Positions 6,697 to 15,324 are shown, numbered from the stretch's first letter. The stretch: DNA of 25,340 nt from UBA4615 sp044371545 (GCA_044371545.1 JBILTM010000054.1:1-25340), one strand, 5' to 3'. The notes: generated by a model from the letters alone, not told the origin. Translations and numbers: made by a program.

Positions 6697-7317
6697 ATGG
6701 AACTCAAGCTCCTGAACGAGCAGGGCCAGCCGGCCTCGACAGTCGCCGCCGCGGACACCGTCTTCGGCCGCGATTTCAACGAGCCGCTGATCCACCAGAT
6801 CGTCGTCGCCTACCAGGCGAACGCGCGCAGCGGCAACCGTGCCCAGCTGGATCGCTCCGAGGTGCGCCACAGCACCAAGAAGCCGTTCCGCCAGAAGGGC
6901 ACGGGCCGCGCCCGCGCGGGCATGACCTCCTCGCCGCTGTGGCGCGGGGGCGGCCGGATCTTCCCGAACAAGCCGGACGAGAACTTCTCGCACAAGGTCA
7001 ACCGCAAGATGTACCGCGCGGGCATGTGCTCGATCCTGTCGCAGCTGGCGCGCGAGGACCGCCTCGCGATCGTCGAGTCGATCACCGTCGACGCGCCGAA
7101 GACCAAGCTGCTCGTCGACAAGCTGAAGGTCATGGGCCTCGAGTCGGTCCTCGTCATCACCGACGGGCTCGACGAGAACCTCTGGCTCGCCTCGCGCAAC
7201 CTGCCGAACGTGCTGGTCGTCGAGGCCGGCCACGCCGACCCGGTGTCGCTGGTGCACTTCGACAAGGTGCTGATGACCAAGCCGGCGCTCGCCAAGGTCC
7301 AGGAGATGCTGGGATGA
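6697..7317 (+). CDS. rplD: 50S ribosomal protein L4
   Basis: This 206-residue L4 lines the peptide exit tunnel; in E. coli it also represses its own S10 operon by acting on the leader and transcription. The extended tunnel loop is visible as KKPFRQKGTGRARAG followed by SPLWRGGGRIFPN. The length is normal. AAGGGG lies 10 bases before the ATG. Its TGA overlaps the ATG of rplW (ATGA at 7314-7317), so the two are probably translationally coupled. Confidence 0.97.
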   Translation: MELKLLNEQGQPASTVAAADTVFGRDFNEPLIHQIVVAYQANARSGNRAQLDRSEVRHSTKKPFRQKGTGRARAGMTSSPLWRGGGRIFPNKPDENFSHKVNRKMYRAGMCSILSQLAREDRLAIVESITVDAPKTKLLVDKLKVMGLESVLVITDGLDENLWLASRNLPNVLVVEAGHADPVSLVHFDKVLMTKPALAKVQEMLG

Positions 7318-7610
7318 ACGCCGAACGTCTGATGCAGGTGCTCGTCGCGCCGATCGTCTCCGAGAAGAGCACGATGGTCGCCGAGAAGAACAACCAGGTC
7401 GCCTTCCGCGTGCTGCAGGACGCCACCAAGCCCGAGATCAAGGCCGCCGTCGAGCTGCTGTTCAAGGTCGAGGTCGAGTCGGTGCAGGTGCTGAACCAGG
7501 CGGGCAAGCAGAAGCGCTTCGGGCGCTTCACCGGCCGTCGCCGCAACGTGCGCAAGGCGTACGTCAGCCTGAAGCCCGGCCAGGAAATCAATTTCGCGGA
7601 GGCGAAGTAA
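7314..7610 (+). CDS. rplW: 50S ribosomal protein L23
   Basis: This 98-residue L23 sits at the exit of the polypeptide tunnel, where trigger factor and SRP dock. The peptide begins MNAERLMQVLVAPIVSEKST and contains the VEVESVQVLN strand and GRRRNVRKAYVSLKPGQEI, typical of the family. The ATG shares bases with the rplD stop. The stop TAA (7608-7610) is followed directly by the ATG of rplB with no spacer, so all three genes read as a tightly coupled unit. Confidence 0.97.
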   Translation: MNAERLMQVLVAPIVSEKSTMVAEKNNQVAFRVLQDATKPEIKAAVELLFKVEVESVQVLNQAGKQKRFGRFTGRRRNVRKAYVSLKPGQEINFAEAK

Positions 7611-8438
7611 ATGCCGGTCGTCAAGCTCAAGCCGACCTCGCCCGGGCGCCGGGCGATGGTCAAGGTGGTCACGCCGGGGCTGCACAAGGGCAAGCCGCAC
7701 GCCGCGCTCGTCGAGCCGCAGATCCGCAGCTCGGGCCGCAACAACCTCGGTCACATCACCACCCGCCACCGCGGCGGCGGCCACAAGGCCCACTACCGCG
7801 TCGTCGACTTCCGTCGCACGAAGGACGGCATCCCCGCGAAGGTCGAGCGGATCGAGTACGACCCGAACCGCTCGGCGCACCTCGCGCTGCTGTGCTACGC
7901 CGACGGCGAGCGCCGCTACATCCTGGCGCCGCGCGGCGTGTCGGCCGGCGTCACGCTGATGTCGGGCCCCGAGGCGCCGATCCGCGCGGGCAACACGCTG
8001 CCGATCCGCAACATCCCGGTCGGCTCCACGATCCACGCGATCGAGATGCTGCCGGGCAAGGGCGCGCAGGTCGCGCGCTCGGCGGGCGCCTCGGCGCAGC
8101 TGCTCGCCCGTGAAGGCACCTACGCGCAGGTCCGCCTGCGCTCCGGCGAGATCCGCCGCGTGCACATCGAGTGCCGCGCGACGCTCGGCGAGGTGGGCAA
8201 CGAGGAGCACAACCTCCGGCAGGTCGGCAAGGCGGGCGCCACGCGCTGGAAGGGCATCCGCCCGACCGTGCGCGGCGTCGCGATGAACCCGATCGACCAC
8301 CCGCACGGCGGCGGCGAAGGCCGCACCGGCGAGGGCCGCGTGCCGGTCAACCCGTGGGGCCAGCCGACGAAGGGCTACCGCACGCGTCGCAACAAGCGCA
8401 CGAGCTCGATGATCGTGCAGCGCCGGCACAAGAAATAA
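7611..8438 (+). CDS. rplB: 50S ribosomal protein L2
   Basis: This 275-residue L2 is a primary 23S rRNA binder needed for subunit association and peptidyl transferase activity. Family marks include GRNNLGHITTRHRGGGHK near the N-terminus and the C-terminal RGVAMNPIDHPHGGGEGRT with the conserved histidine near the catalytic centre. The length is normal. It starts with no gap after rplW, so its ribosome binding site lies in the end of rplW (GCGGAGGCG). Confidence 0.98.
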   Translation: MPVVKLKPTSPGRRAMVKVVTPGLHKGKPHAALVEPQIRSSGRNNLGHITTRHRGGGHKAHYRVVDFRRTKDGIPAKVERIEYDPNRSAHLALLCYADGERRYILAPRGVSAGVTLMSGPEAPIRAGNTLPIRNIPVGSTIHAIEMLPGKGAQVARSAGASAQLLAREGTYAQVRLRSGEIRRVHIECRATLGEVGNEEHNLRQVGKAGATRWKGIRPTVRGVAMNPIDHPHGGGEGRTGEGRVPVNPWGQPTKGYRTRRNKRTSSMIVQRRHKK

Positions 8439-8447
8439 GGGCTGACC

Positions 8448-8744
8448 ATGGCACGTTCCGTCAAGAAAGGGCCGTTCGTCGACGACCACCTGATGAAGAA
8501 GGTGGACACGGCGCAGGCGGTCAAGGACAAGAAGCCGATCAAGACCTGGTCGCGTCGCTCGACGATCCTGCCCGAGTTCATCGGGCTCACGATCGCCGTG
8601 CACAACGGCAAGCAGCACGTCCCTGTCTTCGTCAACGAGAACATGGTCGGGCACAAGCTCGGCGAGTTCGCGCTGACCCGCACCTTCAAGGGCCACGCGG
8701 CCGACAAGAAGGCGGTCAAGGGCAAGGGCGCGGCCAAGCGCTGA
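8448..8744 (+). CDS. rpsS: 30S ribosomal protein S19
   Basis: This 98-residue S19 binds the 30S head near S13 and contacts the A-site finger. It begins MARSVKKGPFVDDHLMKKV and carries the diagnostic KTWSRRSTILPEFIGLTIAV and GHKLGEFALTRTFKGH. It is slightly longer than the E. coli protein through a Lys/Ala-rich tail. It lies 9 bases after rplB with AAGGG in the gap and runs into rplV 11 bases later. Confidence 0.97.
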   Translation: MARSVKKGPFVDDHLMKKVDTAQAVKDKKPIKTWSRRSTILPEFIGLTIAVHNGKQHVPVFVNENMVGHKLGEFALTRTFKGHAADKKAVKGKGAAKR

Positions 8745-8755
8745 GGACAGACGAC

Positions 8756-9085
8756 ATGGAAACCAAAGCCACCCTGCAAGGTGTCCGTCTCTCCGCCCAG
8801 AAGGGCCGGCTCGCCGCGGACCTGGTCCGGGGCAAGCCGGTGGAGCAGGCGCTGAACATCCTCACCTTCTCGCCCAAGAAGGCGTCGAAGATCGTCAAGA
8901 AGGTGCTCGAGTCGGCGATCGCCAACGCCGAGCACAACGACGGCGCCGACGTCGACGAGCTGAAGGTCAAGACCATCCACGTCGAGAAGGCCGCGTCGCT
9001 GCGCCGCTTCGACGCCCGGGCCAAGGGCCGGGGCGTGCGGATCGAGAAGCAGACCTGCCACATCTACGTGACGGTCGGCAACTGA
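8756..9085 (+). CDS. rplV: 50S ribosomal protein L22
   Basis: This 109-residue L22 binds all domains of 23S rRNA, and its beta hairpin lines the exit tunnel next to L4, where macrolide resistance changes occur. The sequence shows VRLSAQKGRLAADLVRGK, FSPKKASKIVKKVLESAIAN and the hairpin region RFDARAKGRGVRIEK. I chose the ATG at 8756, which is preceded by GAGGA and gives the usual length; the frame is open far upstream inside rpsS but only as overlap. Confidence 0.97.
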   Translation: METKATLQGVRLSAQKGRLAADLVRGKPVEQALNILTFSPKKASKIVKKVLESAIANAEHNDGADVDELKVKTIHVEKAASLRRFDARAKGRGVRIEKQTCHIYVTVGN

Positions 9086-9104
9086 GCGCGAAGGAACCGA
9101 GAAC

Positions 9105-10013
<909 letters not shown>

Positions 10014-10022
10014 GGAACGACC

Positions 10023-10439
10023 ATGCTGCAACCCGCACGTCGCAAGTACCGCAAGGAGCAGAAGGGCCGCAACAAGGGCATCGCGACCCGCGGCACCGCC
10101 GTCTCCTTCGGCGAGTTCGGCCTCAAGGCCACCGGGCGCGGCCGGCTGACCGCGCGCCAGATCGAGGCCGCGCGTCGCGCCATGACCCGCCACATCAAGC
10201 GGGGCGGCCGGATCTGGATCCGGATCTTCCCGGACAAGCCGATCTCGCAGAAGCCCGCCGAGGTCCGCATGGGCAACGGCAAGGGCAACCCGGAGTACTA
10301 CGTGGCCGAGATCCAGCCCGGCAAGGTGCTGTACGAGATGGACGGCGTCGCCGAGGAGCTCGCCCGCGAGGCGTTCGCCCTGGCCGCCGCGAAGCTCCCG
10401 ATCTCGACCGTCTTCGTGGCGCGCCACGTCGGCGCCTGA
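10023..10439 (+). CDS. rplP: 50S ribosomal protein L16
   Basis: This 138-residue L16 organises the A-site region of the 50S subunit. It begins MLQPARRKYRKEQKGRNKG and holds GEFGLKATGRGRLTARQIEA, the RIFPDKPISQKPAEVRMG loop and GKGNPEYYVAEIQPG, all diagnostic and of normal length. TAAGGAA precedes the ATG. It lies 9 bases after rpsC and 19 bases before rpmC. Confidence 0.98.
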   Translation: MLQPARRKYRKEQKGRNKGIATRGTAVSFGEFGLKATGRGRLTARQIEAARRAMTRHIKRGGRIWIRIFPDKPISQKPAEVRMGNGKGNPEYYVAEIQPGKVLYEMDGVAEELAREAFALAAAKLPISTVFVARHVGA

Positions 10440-10458
10440 CCGCGAGAGGAACTGAGAG

Positions 10459-10653
10459 ATGAAAGCTAGCGAACTGAGGACCAAGGCTCCGGAAGAGCTC
10501 CAGAAGGAGCTGTCCGAGCTGATGAAGGCCCATTTCTCGCTGCGCATGCAGATCGCGACCCAGCAGCAGACCAACACGGCCCAGCTGCGCAAGACCCGTC
10601 GTGACATCGCCCGCGTGCGCACCGTGATGAACCAGAAGGCGAACGCCAAATGA
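10459..10653 (+). CDS. rpmC: 50S ribosomal protein L29
   Basis: This 64-residue L29 is a two-helix protein at the tunnel exit next to L23. It starts MKASELRTKAPEELQKELSE and has the conserved HFSLRMQIATQQQTNTAQL and RRDIARVRTVMNQK segments. GAGAGGAA lies upstream of the ATG. Its TGA overlaps the ATG of rpsQ (ATGA, 10650-10653), suggesting coupled translation. Confidence 0.97.
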   Translation: MKASELRTKAPEELQKELSELMKAHFSLRMQIATQQQTNTAQLRKTRRDIARVRTVMNQKANAK

Positions 10654-10919
10654 CCGAAGCGACCACCGCCGGCGCCCAGCGGACGCTCACCGGGCGCGTG
10701 ATCAGCAACAAGATGACCAAGACGGTCACCGTGCTGATCGAGCGCAAGGTCAAGCACCCGCTGTACGGCAAGTACATCACCCGCTCGACCAAGTACCACG
10801 CGCACACCGAGGACGCGCTCGCCGAGGGCGACCTCGTCGAGATCAAGGAGTGCCGCCCGATCTCCAAGACCAAGACGTGGACGGTCGTGCGTCGCGTCGA
10901 GGCCAGCAAGGCGATCTGA
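10650..10919 (+). CDS. rpsQ: 30S ribosomal protein S17
   Basis: This 89-residue S17 is an OB-fold protein that binds 16S rRNA early in assembly. Diagnostic parts are LTGRVISNKMTKTVTVLIER, HPLYGKYITRSTKYHAH and GDLVEIKECRPISKTKTW. The ATG overlaps the rpmC stop. It is the last gene of the S10 cluster; hairpins and a new promoter follow. Confidence 0.97.
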   Translation: MTEATTAGAQRTLTGRVISNKMTKTVTVLIERKVKHPLYGKYITRSTKYHAHTEDALAEGDLVEIKECRPISKTKTWTVVRRVEASKAI

Positions 10920-10930
10920 CGGCCGCGCGG

Positions 10931-10993
10931 GGCGCGGCGGCGGATCGATCGCCACCGCGCCACGGCGAATGGCCCGTCGCAGGTTGACGGGCC
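10931..10993 (+). terminator. Two strong hairpins after rpsQ
   Basis: GGCGCGG (10931-10937) and GGCG (10939-10942) pair with CGCC (10950-10953) and CCGCGCC (10955-10961), with a single C/A mismatch and a 7-base loop. GGCCCGTC (10971-10978) pairs perfectly with GACGGGCC (10986-10993) around a 7-base loop. Neither has a clear T-tract. The position after the last S10 gene fits a terminator or pause. The second arm also contains the -35 box of the next promoter. Confidence 0.4.
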
Positions 10994-11012
10994 GCACGCC
11001 GGGTGCCATAAT
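10984..11012 (+). promoter_or_regulatory. Strong sigma70-type promoter of the spc cluster
   Basis: TTGACG (10984-10989), a 17-base spacer and CATAAT (11007-11012) match the sigma70 consensus at five of six positions in each box. Transcription would start near 11019, giving a leader of about 165 bases before rplN. In E. coli the spc promoter lies in the same rpsQ-rplN gap, which supports the call. Confidence 0.75.
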
Positions 11013-11182
11013 CGAAGACTTTCGTTTTCACGGTCAGGCCTTTCCGGGCCTTCCCCAGCCGGGGATCGCGAAGACGGATCCACACCCGATTCCACGGGAC
11101 CAAGACTGACCGCAGCGGATCCGCGCCGATGCAGTGAGAACTGCGGGCGCAGTGTCGATGCGGATCAAGTTGGGAGAATGCA
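11013..11182 (+). promoter_or_regulatory. Leader of the spc cluster
   Basis: This untranslated stretch before rplN contains several small structures: AGGCC with GGGCCT, CCCC with GGGG, and GCAGT-GAGA-ACTGC, a five-pair stem closed by a GNRA-type tetraloop. GGGAGA just before the rplN ATG is the ribosome binding site. A leader role is inferred from position. I see no recognisable S8 site, which in E. coli lies near rplE, not here. Confidence 0.35.
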
Positions 11183-11551
11183 ATGATTCAGATGCAGTCG
11201 ACGCTGGACGTCGCCGACAACACCGGCGCGCGTTCGGTGATGTGTATCAAGGTGCTGGGCGGCTCGAAGCGCCGCTATGCCGGCATCGGCGACATCATCA
11301 AGGTCTCCGTCAAGGAGGCGCAGCCGCGCGGCCGCGTCAAGAAGGGCGAGATCTACAACGCCGTCGTCGTGCGCACCGCCAAGGGCGTGCGCCGTCAGGA
11401 CGGGTCGCTCGTGAAGTTCGACGCGAACGCGGCCGTCCTGCTCAACGCCAAGCTCGAGCCGATCGGCACGCGCATCTTCGGGCCGGTGACGCGCGAGCTG
11501 CGCACCGAGCGCTTCATGAAGATCGTGTCGCTCGCTCCGGAAGTGCTGTAA
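11183..11551 (+). CDS. rplN: 50S ribosomal protein L14
   Basis: This 122-residue L14 sits at the subunit interface and contacts 16S helix 14; RsfS silences ribosomes by binding it. It starts MIQMQSTLDVADNTGARSVM and contains GSKRRYAGIGDIIKVSVKEA and the end FMKIVSLAPEVL, all typical, with standard length. It opens the spc cluster behind its own promoter and a long leader. Confidence 0.98.
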   Translation: MIQMQSTLDVADNTGARSVMCIKVLGGSKRRYAGIGDIIKVSVKEAQPRGRVKKGEIYNAVVVRTAKGVRRQDGSLVKFDANAAVLLNAKLEPIGTRIFGPVTRELRTERFMKIVSLAPEVL

Positions 11552-11561
11552 GGAGCCCACG

Positions 11562-11882
11562 ATGCAGAAGATCCGCAAGGGCGACGAGGTGATCGTGATC
11601 GCCGGTCGCGACAAGGGCAAGCGCGGCACCGTGTCCGCCCGCATCGACGAGGGCCACCTGCTCGTCGACGGCGTGAACGTGGTCAAGAAGCACGCGCGCC
11701 CGAACCCGATGAAGGGCATCACCGGCGGCATCGTCGACAAGACGATGCCGATCGACCAGTCCAACGTCATGCTGTACAACCCGGCGACCGGCAAGGGCGA
11801 CCGCGTGGGCTTCAAGGTGCTGGAGGACGGCACCAAGGTCCGCGTCTACCGCTCCAACGGCGAGCAGGTAAAGAGCAACTAA
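11562..11882 (+). CDS. rplX: 50S ribosomal protein L24
   Basis: This 106-residue L24 starts 50S assembly at the 5' end of 23S rRNA. The KOW motif is visible as KGDEVIVIAGRDKGKRGTV near the N-terminus, followed by VNVVKKHARPNPMKGITGGI. TAAGGAG precedes the ATG by a few bases. It lies 10 bases after rplN. Confidence 0.97.
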   Translation: MQKIRKGDEVIVIAGRDKGKRGTVSARIDEGHLLVDGVNVVKKHARPNPMKGITGGIVDKTMPIDQSNVMLYNPATGKGDRVGFKVLEDGTKVRVYRSNGEQVKSN

Positions 11883-11908
11883 GGGCCTGACGAGAGGAAC
11901 ACCGAAAA

Positions 11909-12448
11909 ATGGCTCGTCTGCAGCAGACCTACCGCGAAAAGATCGTCCCCGACCTGATGAAGCAGTTCGGGTACAAGTCGGTCATGGAAGTGCCGCGCAT
12001 CACCAAGATCACGCTGAACATGGGCGTGGGCGAAGCGGTGGCCGACAAGAAACTGCTCGAGAACGCCTCGGGCGACCTGATCAAGATCGCCGGCCAGAAG
12101 CCGGTGACCACGAAGGCCAAGAAGGCGATCGCCGGATTCAAGATCCGCGCGGGCTACCCGATCGGCTGCATGGTCACGCTGCGCGGCGACCGGATGTTCG
12201 AGTTCCTGGATCGGCTGGTCACGGTCGCGCTGCCGCGCGTGCGCGACTTCCGCGGAATCTCGGGCAAGGCCTTCGACGGCCGCGGCAACTACAACCTCGG
12301 GGTCAAGGAACAGATCATCTTCCCCGAGATCGAGTACGACAAGGTCGACAAGGTGCGGGGGCTGAACATCAGCATCACCACCACCGCGAAGACCGACGAC
12401 GAGGCGAAGGCGCTGCTCGCGGCGTTCCGCTTCCCGTTCCGCAACTGA
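11909..12448 (+). CDS. rplE: 50S ribosomal protein L5
   Basis: This 179-residue L5 binds 5S rRNA in the central protuberance and contacts the P-site tRNA. Diagnostic segments are MEVPRITKITLNMGVGEA, GQKPVTTKAKKAIAGFKIR, LPRVRDFRGISGKAFDGRGN and NLGVKEQIIFPEIEYDKV. The length is normal. AGAGGAA lies 12 bases before the ATG. In E. coli the S8 repressor site lies at the start of this gene. Confidence 0.98.
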   Translation: MARLQQTYREKIVPDLMKQFGYKSVMEVPRITKITLNMGVGEAVADKKLLENASGDLIKIAGQKPVTTKAKKAIAGFKIRAGYPIGCMVTLRGDRMFEFLDRLVTVALPRVRDFRGISGKAFDGRGNYNLGVKEQIIFPEIEYDKVDKVRGLNISITTTAKTDDEAKALLAAFRFPFRN

Positions 12449-12459
12449 GGGTTCGACAC

Positions 12460-12765
12460 GTGGCCAAGACCTCCCTGATCGAGCGCGAGAAGAAGCGCGA
12501 GGCGTTGGTGAAGAAGTACGCCGCCAAGCGTGCCGAACTCAACGCGATCATCGCCGACCAGTCGCGCTCCGAAGAGGAGCGCTTCCAGGCGCGCCTCAAG
12601 CTGCAGCAGCTGCCGCGCAATGCCAACCCGACCCGTCTGCGCAATCGCTGCGAACTGACCGGCCGGCCCCGCGGCACGTACCGCAAGTTCGGTCTCGGGC
12701 GCAACAAGCTGCGCGAGATCGCCATGCGCGGCGAAGTGCCGGGCATGACCAAGGCGAGCTGGTAA
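12460..12765 (+). CDS. rpsN: 30S ribosomal protein S14 (zinc-independent form)
   Basis: This 101-residue S14 belongs to the 30S head. It is the long, zinc-free type: only one cysteine (NRCELTGRPRG) remains and no CxxC pairs are present. The peptide ends GEVPGMTKASW, as in proteobacterial S14. The start is GTG at 12460 (VAKTSLIEREKKREALVKK), since no ATG fits the conserved N-terminus. GAGGG lies close upstream, overlapping the rplE stop. Confidence 0.96.
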   Translation: MAKTSLIEREKKREALVKKYAAKRAELNAIIADQSRSEEERFQARLKLQQLPRNANPTRLRNRCELTGRPRGTYRKFGLGRNKLREIAMRGEVPGMTKASW

Positions 12766-12779
12766 GGAGCGAAACAGAC

Positions 12780-13175
12780 ATGAGCATGAGCGATCCGATC
12801 GCCGACATGTTCACGCGCATCCGCAACGCGCAGCGCGTCGACAAGCAAACGGTGGCGATGCCGTCGTCGAAGCTCAAGGTGGCGATCGCCACCGTCCTGA
12901 AGGACGAGGGCTACATCGACGGCTTCCAGGTCAAGGAGAACTCGGGCAAGCCCGAGCTCGAGGTGCAGCTGAAGTACTACGCCGGTCGTCCCGTGATCGA
13001 GCGGCTCGAGCGCGTCTCGCGCCCCGGGCTGCGGGTCTACAAGGGCCGCAACGACCTGCCCCAGGTGCTGAACGGCCTGGGCGTCGCGATCGTCACCACG
13101 CCGAAGGGCGTGATGACCGACCGCCGCGCCCGCCAGACCGGCATCGGCGGCGAAGTCATCGGCTACGTGGCGTAA
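12780..13175 (+). CDS. rpsH: 30S ribosomal protein S8
   Basis: This 131-residue S8 binds the centre of 16S rRNA; in E. coli it represses translation of the spc genes. It shows SDPIADMFTRIRNAQ, SRPGLRVYKGRNDLP and the family end GVMTDRRARQTGIGGEVIGY. TAAGGAG precedes the ATG at 12780; a second ATG two codons on (12786) is equally possible and changes only two residues. Confidence 0.97.
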   Translation: MSMSDPIADMFTRIRNAQRVDKQTVAMPSSKLKVAIATVLKDEGYIDGFQVKENSGKPELEVQLKYYAGRPVIERLERVSRPGLRVYKGRNDLPQVLNGLGVAIVTTPKGVMTDRRARQTGIGGEVIGYVA

Positions 13176-13185
13176 GGAGCACGAC

Positions 13186-13719
13186 ATGTCACGAGTCGCA
13201 AAGGTCCCGGTCGCCGTGCCTTCGGGCGTGGACGTCCAGATCGCGAACGGCGCGATCACCGTCAAGGGCCCGCTGGGCACGCTGACGCAGGCGATCAACC
13301 CGCTGGTGTCGATCGTCCGCGAAGGCGCCGAGCTGAAGTTCGCCGCCGTCGGCGAGTCGCGCGAGGCCGGCGCGATGTCCGGCACGTACCGCGCGCTGGT
13401 CGCGAACATGGTCAACGGCGTCAGCAAGGGCTTCGAGAAGAAGCTCACGCTGGTCGGCGTCGGCTATCGCGCGCAGGCGCAGGGCGCGGCGCTGAACCTG
13501 TCGCTGGGCTTCTCGCACCCGGTGGTCCACCAGATGCCCGCGGGCGTCACCGTGACGACCCCGACCCAGACCGAGATCCTGATCAAGGGCGCCGACCGCC
13601 AGAAGGTCGGCCAGGTCGCGGCCGAGGTCCGTGGCTACAAGCCGCCCGAGCCCTACAAGGGCAAGGGCGTGCGGTACGCCGACGAGGTCGTGGTGATCAA
13701 GGAAACGAAGAAGAAGTAA
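13186..13719 (+). CDS. rplF: 50S ribosomal protein L6
   Basis: This 177-residue L6 lies near the sarcin-ricin loop and factor-binding site. It is made of two repeated alpha/beta domains; the second contains KLTLVGVGYRAQAQGAALNL and the C-terminal RGYKPPEPYKGKGVRYADE, the L6 signature. The ATG has AAGGAG upstream and lies 10 bases after rpsH. Length is normal. Confidence 0.98.
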   Translation: MSRVAKVPVAVPSGVDVQIANGAITVKGPLGTLTQAINPLVSIVREGAELKFAAVGESREAGAMSGTYRALVANMVNGVSKGFEKKLTLVGVGYRAQAQGAALNLSLGFSHPVVHQMPAGVTVTTPTQTEILIKGADRQKVGQVAAEVRGYKPPEPYKGKGVRYADEVVVIKETKKK

Positions 13720-13737
13720 CCGGGCGACAGGACGAAC

Positions 13738-14103
13738 ATGGACAAGAAGCAATCCCGTCTGCGCCGGTCCCTGCAGACGCGCCACAAGATCGCGGAGCTG
13801 CGCGTGGACCGTCTCACGGTCTTCCGCAGCAACCTGCACATCTACGCGAACATCATCGCGGCGTCGGGCGACACCGTGCTCGTCTCGGCGTCCACCGTCG
13901 AGGCCGAGGTGCGCCAGCAGCTCGCGGGCCAGTCCGGCAAGGGCGGCAACACCGCCGCGGCCGCGCTGGTCGGCAAGCGGCTCGCCGAGAAGGCGCTCGC
14001 CAAGGGGATCCAGTCGGTCGCGTTCGACCGCGCGGGCTACCGCTTCCACGGCCGGGTCAAGACGCTGGCCGACGCGGCCCGCGAAGCCGGCCTGAAGTTC
14101 TGA
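13738..14103 (+). CDS. rplR: 50S ribosomal protein L18
   Basis: This 121-residue L18 binds 5S rRNA together with L5. Family parts are LRRSLQTRHKIAELRVDRLT with the basic N-terminus, NLHIYANIIAASGDTVLVSA and the end VAFDRAGYRFHGRVKTLADA. It has normal length and AGGAC before the ATG, and it lies 18 bases after rplF. Confidence 0.97.
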   Translation: MDKKQSRLRRSLQTRHKIAELRVDRLTVFRSNLHIYANIIAASGDTVLVSASTVEAEVRQQLAGQSGKGGNTAAAALVGKRLAEKALAKGIQSVAFDRAGYRFHGRVKTLADAAREAGLKF

Positions 14104-14128
14104 CGCGGCCCGGGAAAGGAACAGGAAC

Positions 14129-14647
14129 ATGGCAAAGATCCAGGCGCGAGTCGGCGCGGAGCAGCGCGACGACGGTCTGAAGGAGAAGATGATCTCGGTC
14201 AATCGAGTGACCAAGGTCGTCAAGGGCGGTCGTATCCTCGGCTTCGCGGCGCTGACGGTGGTCGGCGACGGCGACGGCAAGATCGGCATGGGCAAGGGCA
14301 AGTCCCGCGAGGTGCCGGTCGCCGTGCAGAAGGCGATGGACGAGGCCCGTCGCAAGATGGTCCGCGTCTCGCTGCGCAGCGGCACGCTGCAGCACCCGGT
14401 CGAGGGCCGTCACGGCGCCTCGCGCGTGTACATCGCGCCGGCGCCCGCCGGCACCGGCATCATCGCCGGCGGCCCGATGCGCGCGATGTTCGACGTGATG
14501 GGCGTGACCGACGTCGTCGCGAAGGCGCACGGCTCGACCAACCCCTACAACCTCGTCCGCGCGACGCTGAACGCCTTCTCCCGGATGAGCACGCCGGCCG
14601 AGATCGCCGCCAAGCGCGGCAAGTCCGTCGAGGAGATCCTCGGCTGA
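14129..14647 (+). CDS. rpsE: 30S ribosomal protein S5
   Basis: This 172-residue S5 contributes to mRNA helicase activity and decoding fidelity. The double-stranded RNA binding-like domain includes LKEKMISVNRVTKVVKGGR and GKIGMGKGKSREVPVAVQKA; the second domain includes GTGIIAGGPMRAMFDVMG and GSTNPYNLVRATLNA. AAAGGAA precedes the ATG. Normal length and place in the spc cluster. Confidence 0.98.
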   Translation: MAKIQARVGAEQRDDGLKEKMISVNRVTKVVKGGRILGFAALTVVGDGDGKIGMGKGKSREVPVAVQKAMDEARRKMVRVSLRSGTLQHPVEGRHGASRVYIAPAPAGTGIIAGGPMRAMFDVMGVTDVVAKAHGSTNPYNLVRATLNAFSRMSTPAEIAAKRGKSVEEILG

Positions 14648-14664
14648 GGCCGGGGGCGCGCGCC

Positions 14665-14847
14665 ATGAGCAAGAAGACGCTGAAGGTCACCCTGGTCCGC
14701 AGCCCGATCGGCACCCGCGGCTCGCACCGCGACACGGTGCTCGGGCTCGGCCTGAAGAAGATCAACCAGACCCGCGAGCTCGAGGACACCCCGGCGGTTC
14801 GCGGCATGATCACCAAGGTCAACTACCTGGTGAAGGTCGAAGGCTGA
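14665..14847 (+). CDS. rpmD: 50S ribosomal protein L30
   Basis: This 60-residue L30 has the short beta-alpha fold of the family. It reads KKTLKVTLVRSPIGTRGSHR, then VLGLGLKKINQTRELED and RGMITKVNYLVKVEG. The spacer before it (GGCCGGGGGCGCGCGCC) offers only a G-rich Shine-Dalgarno. Its 3' end supplies GAAGG as the likely binding site for rplO five bases later. Confidence 0.97.
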   Translation: MSKKTLKVTLVRSPIGTRGSHRDTVLGLGLKKINQTRELEDTPAVRGMITKVNYLVKVEG

Positions 14848-14852
14848 ACACC

Positions 14853-15284
14853 ATGCGACTCAACGACATCTCGCCCGCCGAGGGCAGCAAGCACCCGAAG
14901 AAGCGTGTCGGGCGCGGCATCGGCTCGGGGCTCGGCAAGACCGCGGGCCGCGGCCACAAGGGCCAGAAGTCGCGTTCGGGCGGCTTCCACAAGGTCGGCT
15001 TCGAGGGCGGCCAGATGCCGCTGCAGCGTCGCCTGCCCAAGCGCGGCTTCAAGTCGCTCGCCGCCGGCACGGTCGCCGAGGTGCGCCTGACCGACCTGCA
15101 GAAGATGCAGGGCGACGAGATCGACCTGCTCGCGCTGAAGGCGGCCGGCATCGTCTCGCAGCTCGCGCTGTCGGCGAAGGTCATCCTGTCGGGCTCGATC
15201 GAGCGCAAGGTCGCCCTGAAGGGCGTCGGCGCGACGAAGGGCGCGAAGGCCGCGATCGAGGCGGCCGGCGGCTCGGTGGCCTGA
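14853..15284 (+). CDS. rplO: 50S ribosomal protein L15
   Basis: This 143-residue L15 is a late-assembly 50S protein with an extended Gly/Lys-rich N-terminus: MRLNDISPAEGSKHPKKRVG, GLGKTAGRGHKGQKSRSG and FEGGQMPLQRRLPKRGF. The globular C-terminal half ends AKAAIEAAGGSVA. It starts five bases after rpmD and precedes secY by 40 bases. Confidence 0.98.
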   Translation: MRLNDISPAEGSKHPKKRVGRGIGSGLGKTAGRGHKGQKSRSGGFHKVGFEGGQMPLQRRLPKRGFKSLAAGTVAEVRLTDLQKMQGDEIDLLALKAAGIVSQLALSAKVILSGSIERKVALKGVGATKGAKAAIEAAGGSVA

Positions 15285-15324
15285 CGGCCGCCGCGGCATC
15301 GCACATCCGAAGGCAGGTCGAACG

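Noticed and set aside
6810..8696. A 628-codon minus-strand open frame across rplD, rplW, rplB and rpsS
   Set aside because: Four conserved ribosomal genes on the plus strand explain the region. The minus frame has no recognisable motif.
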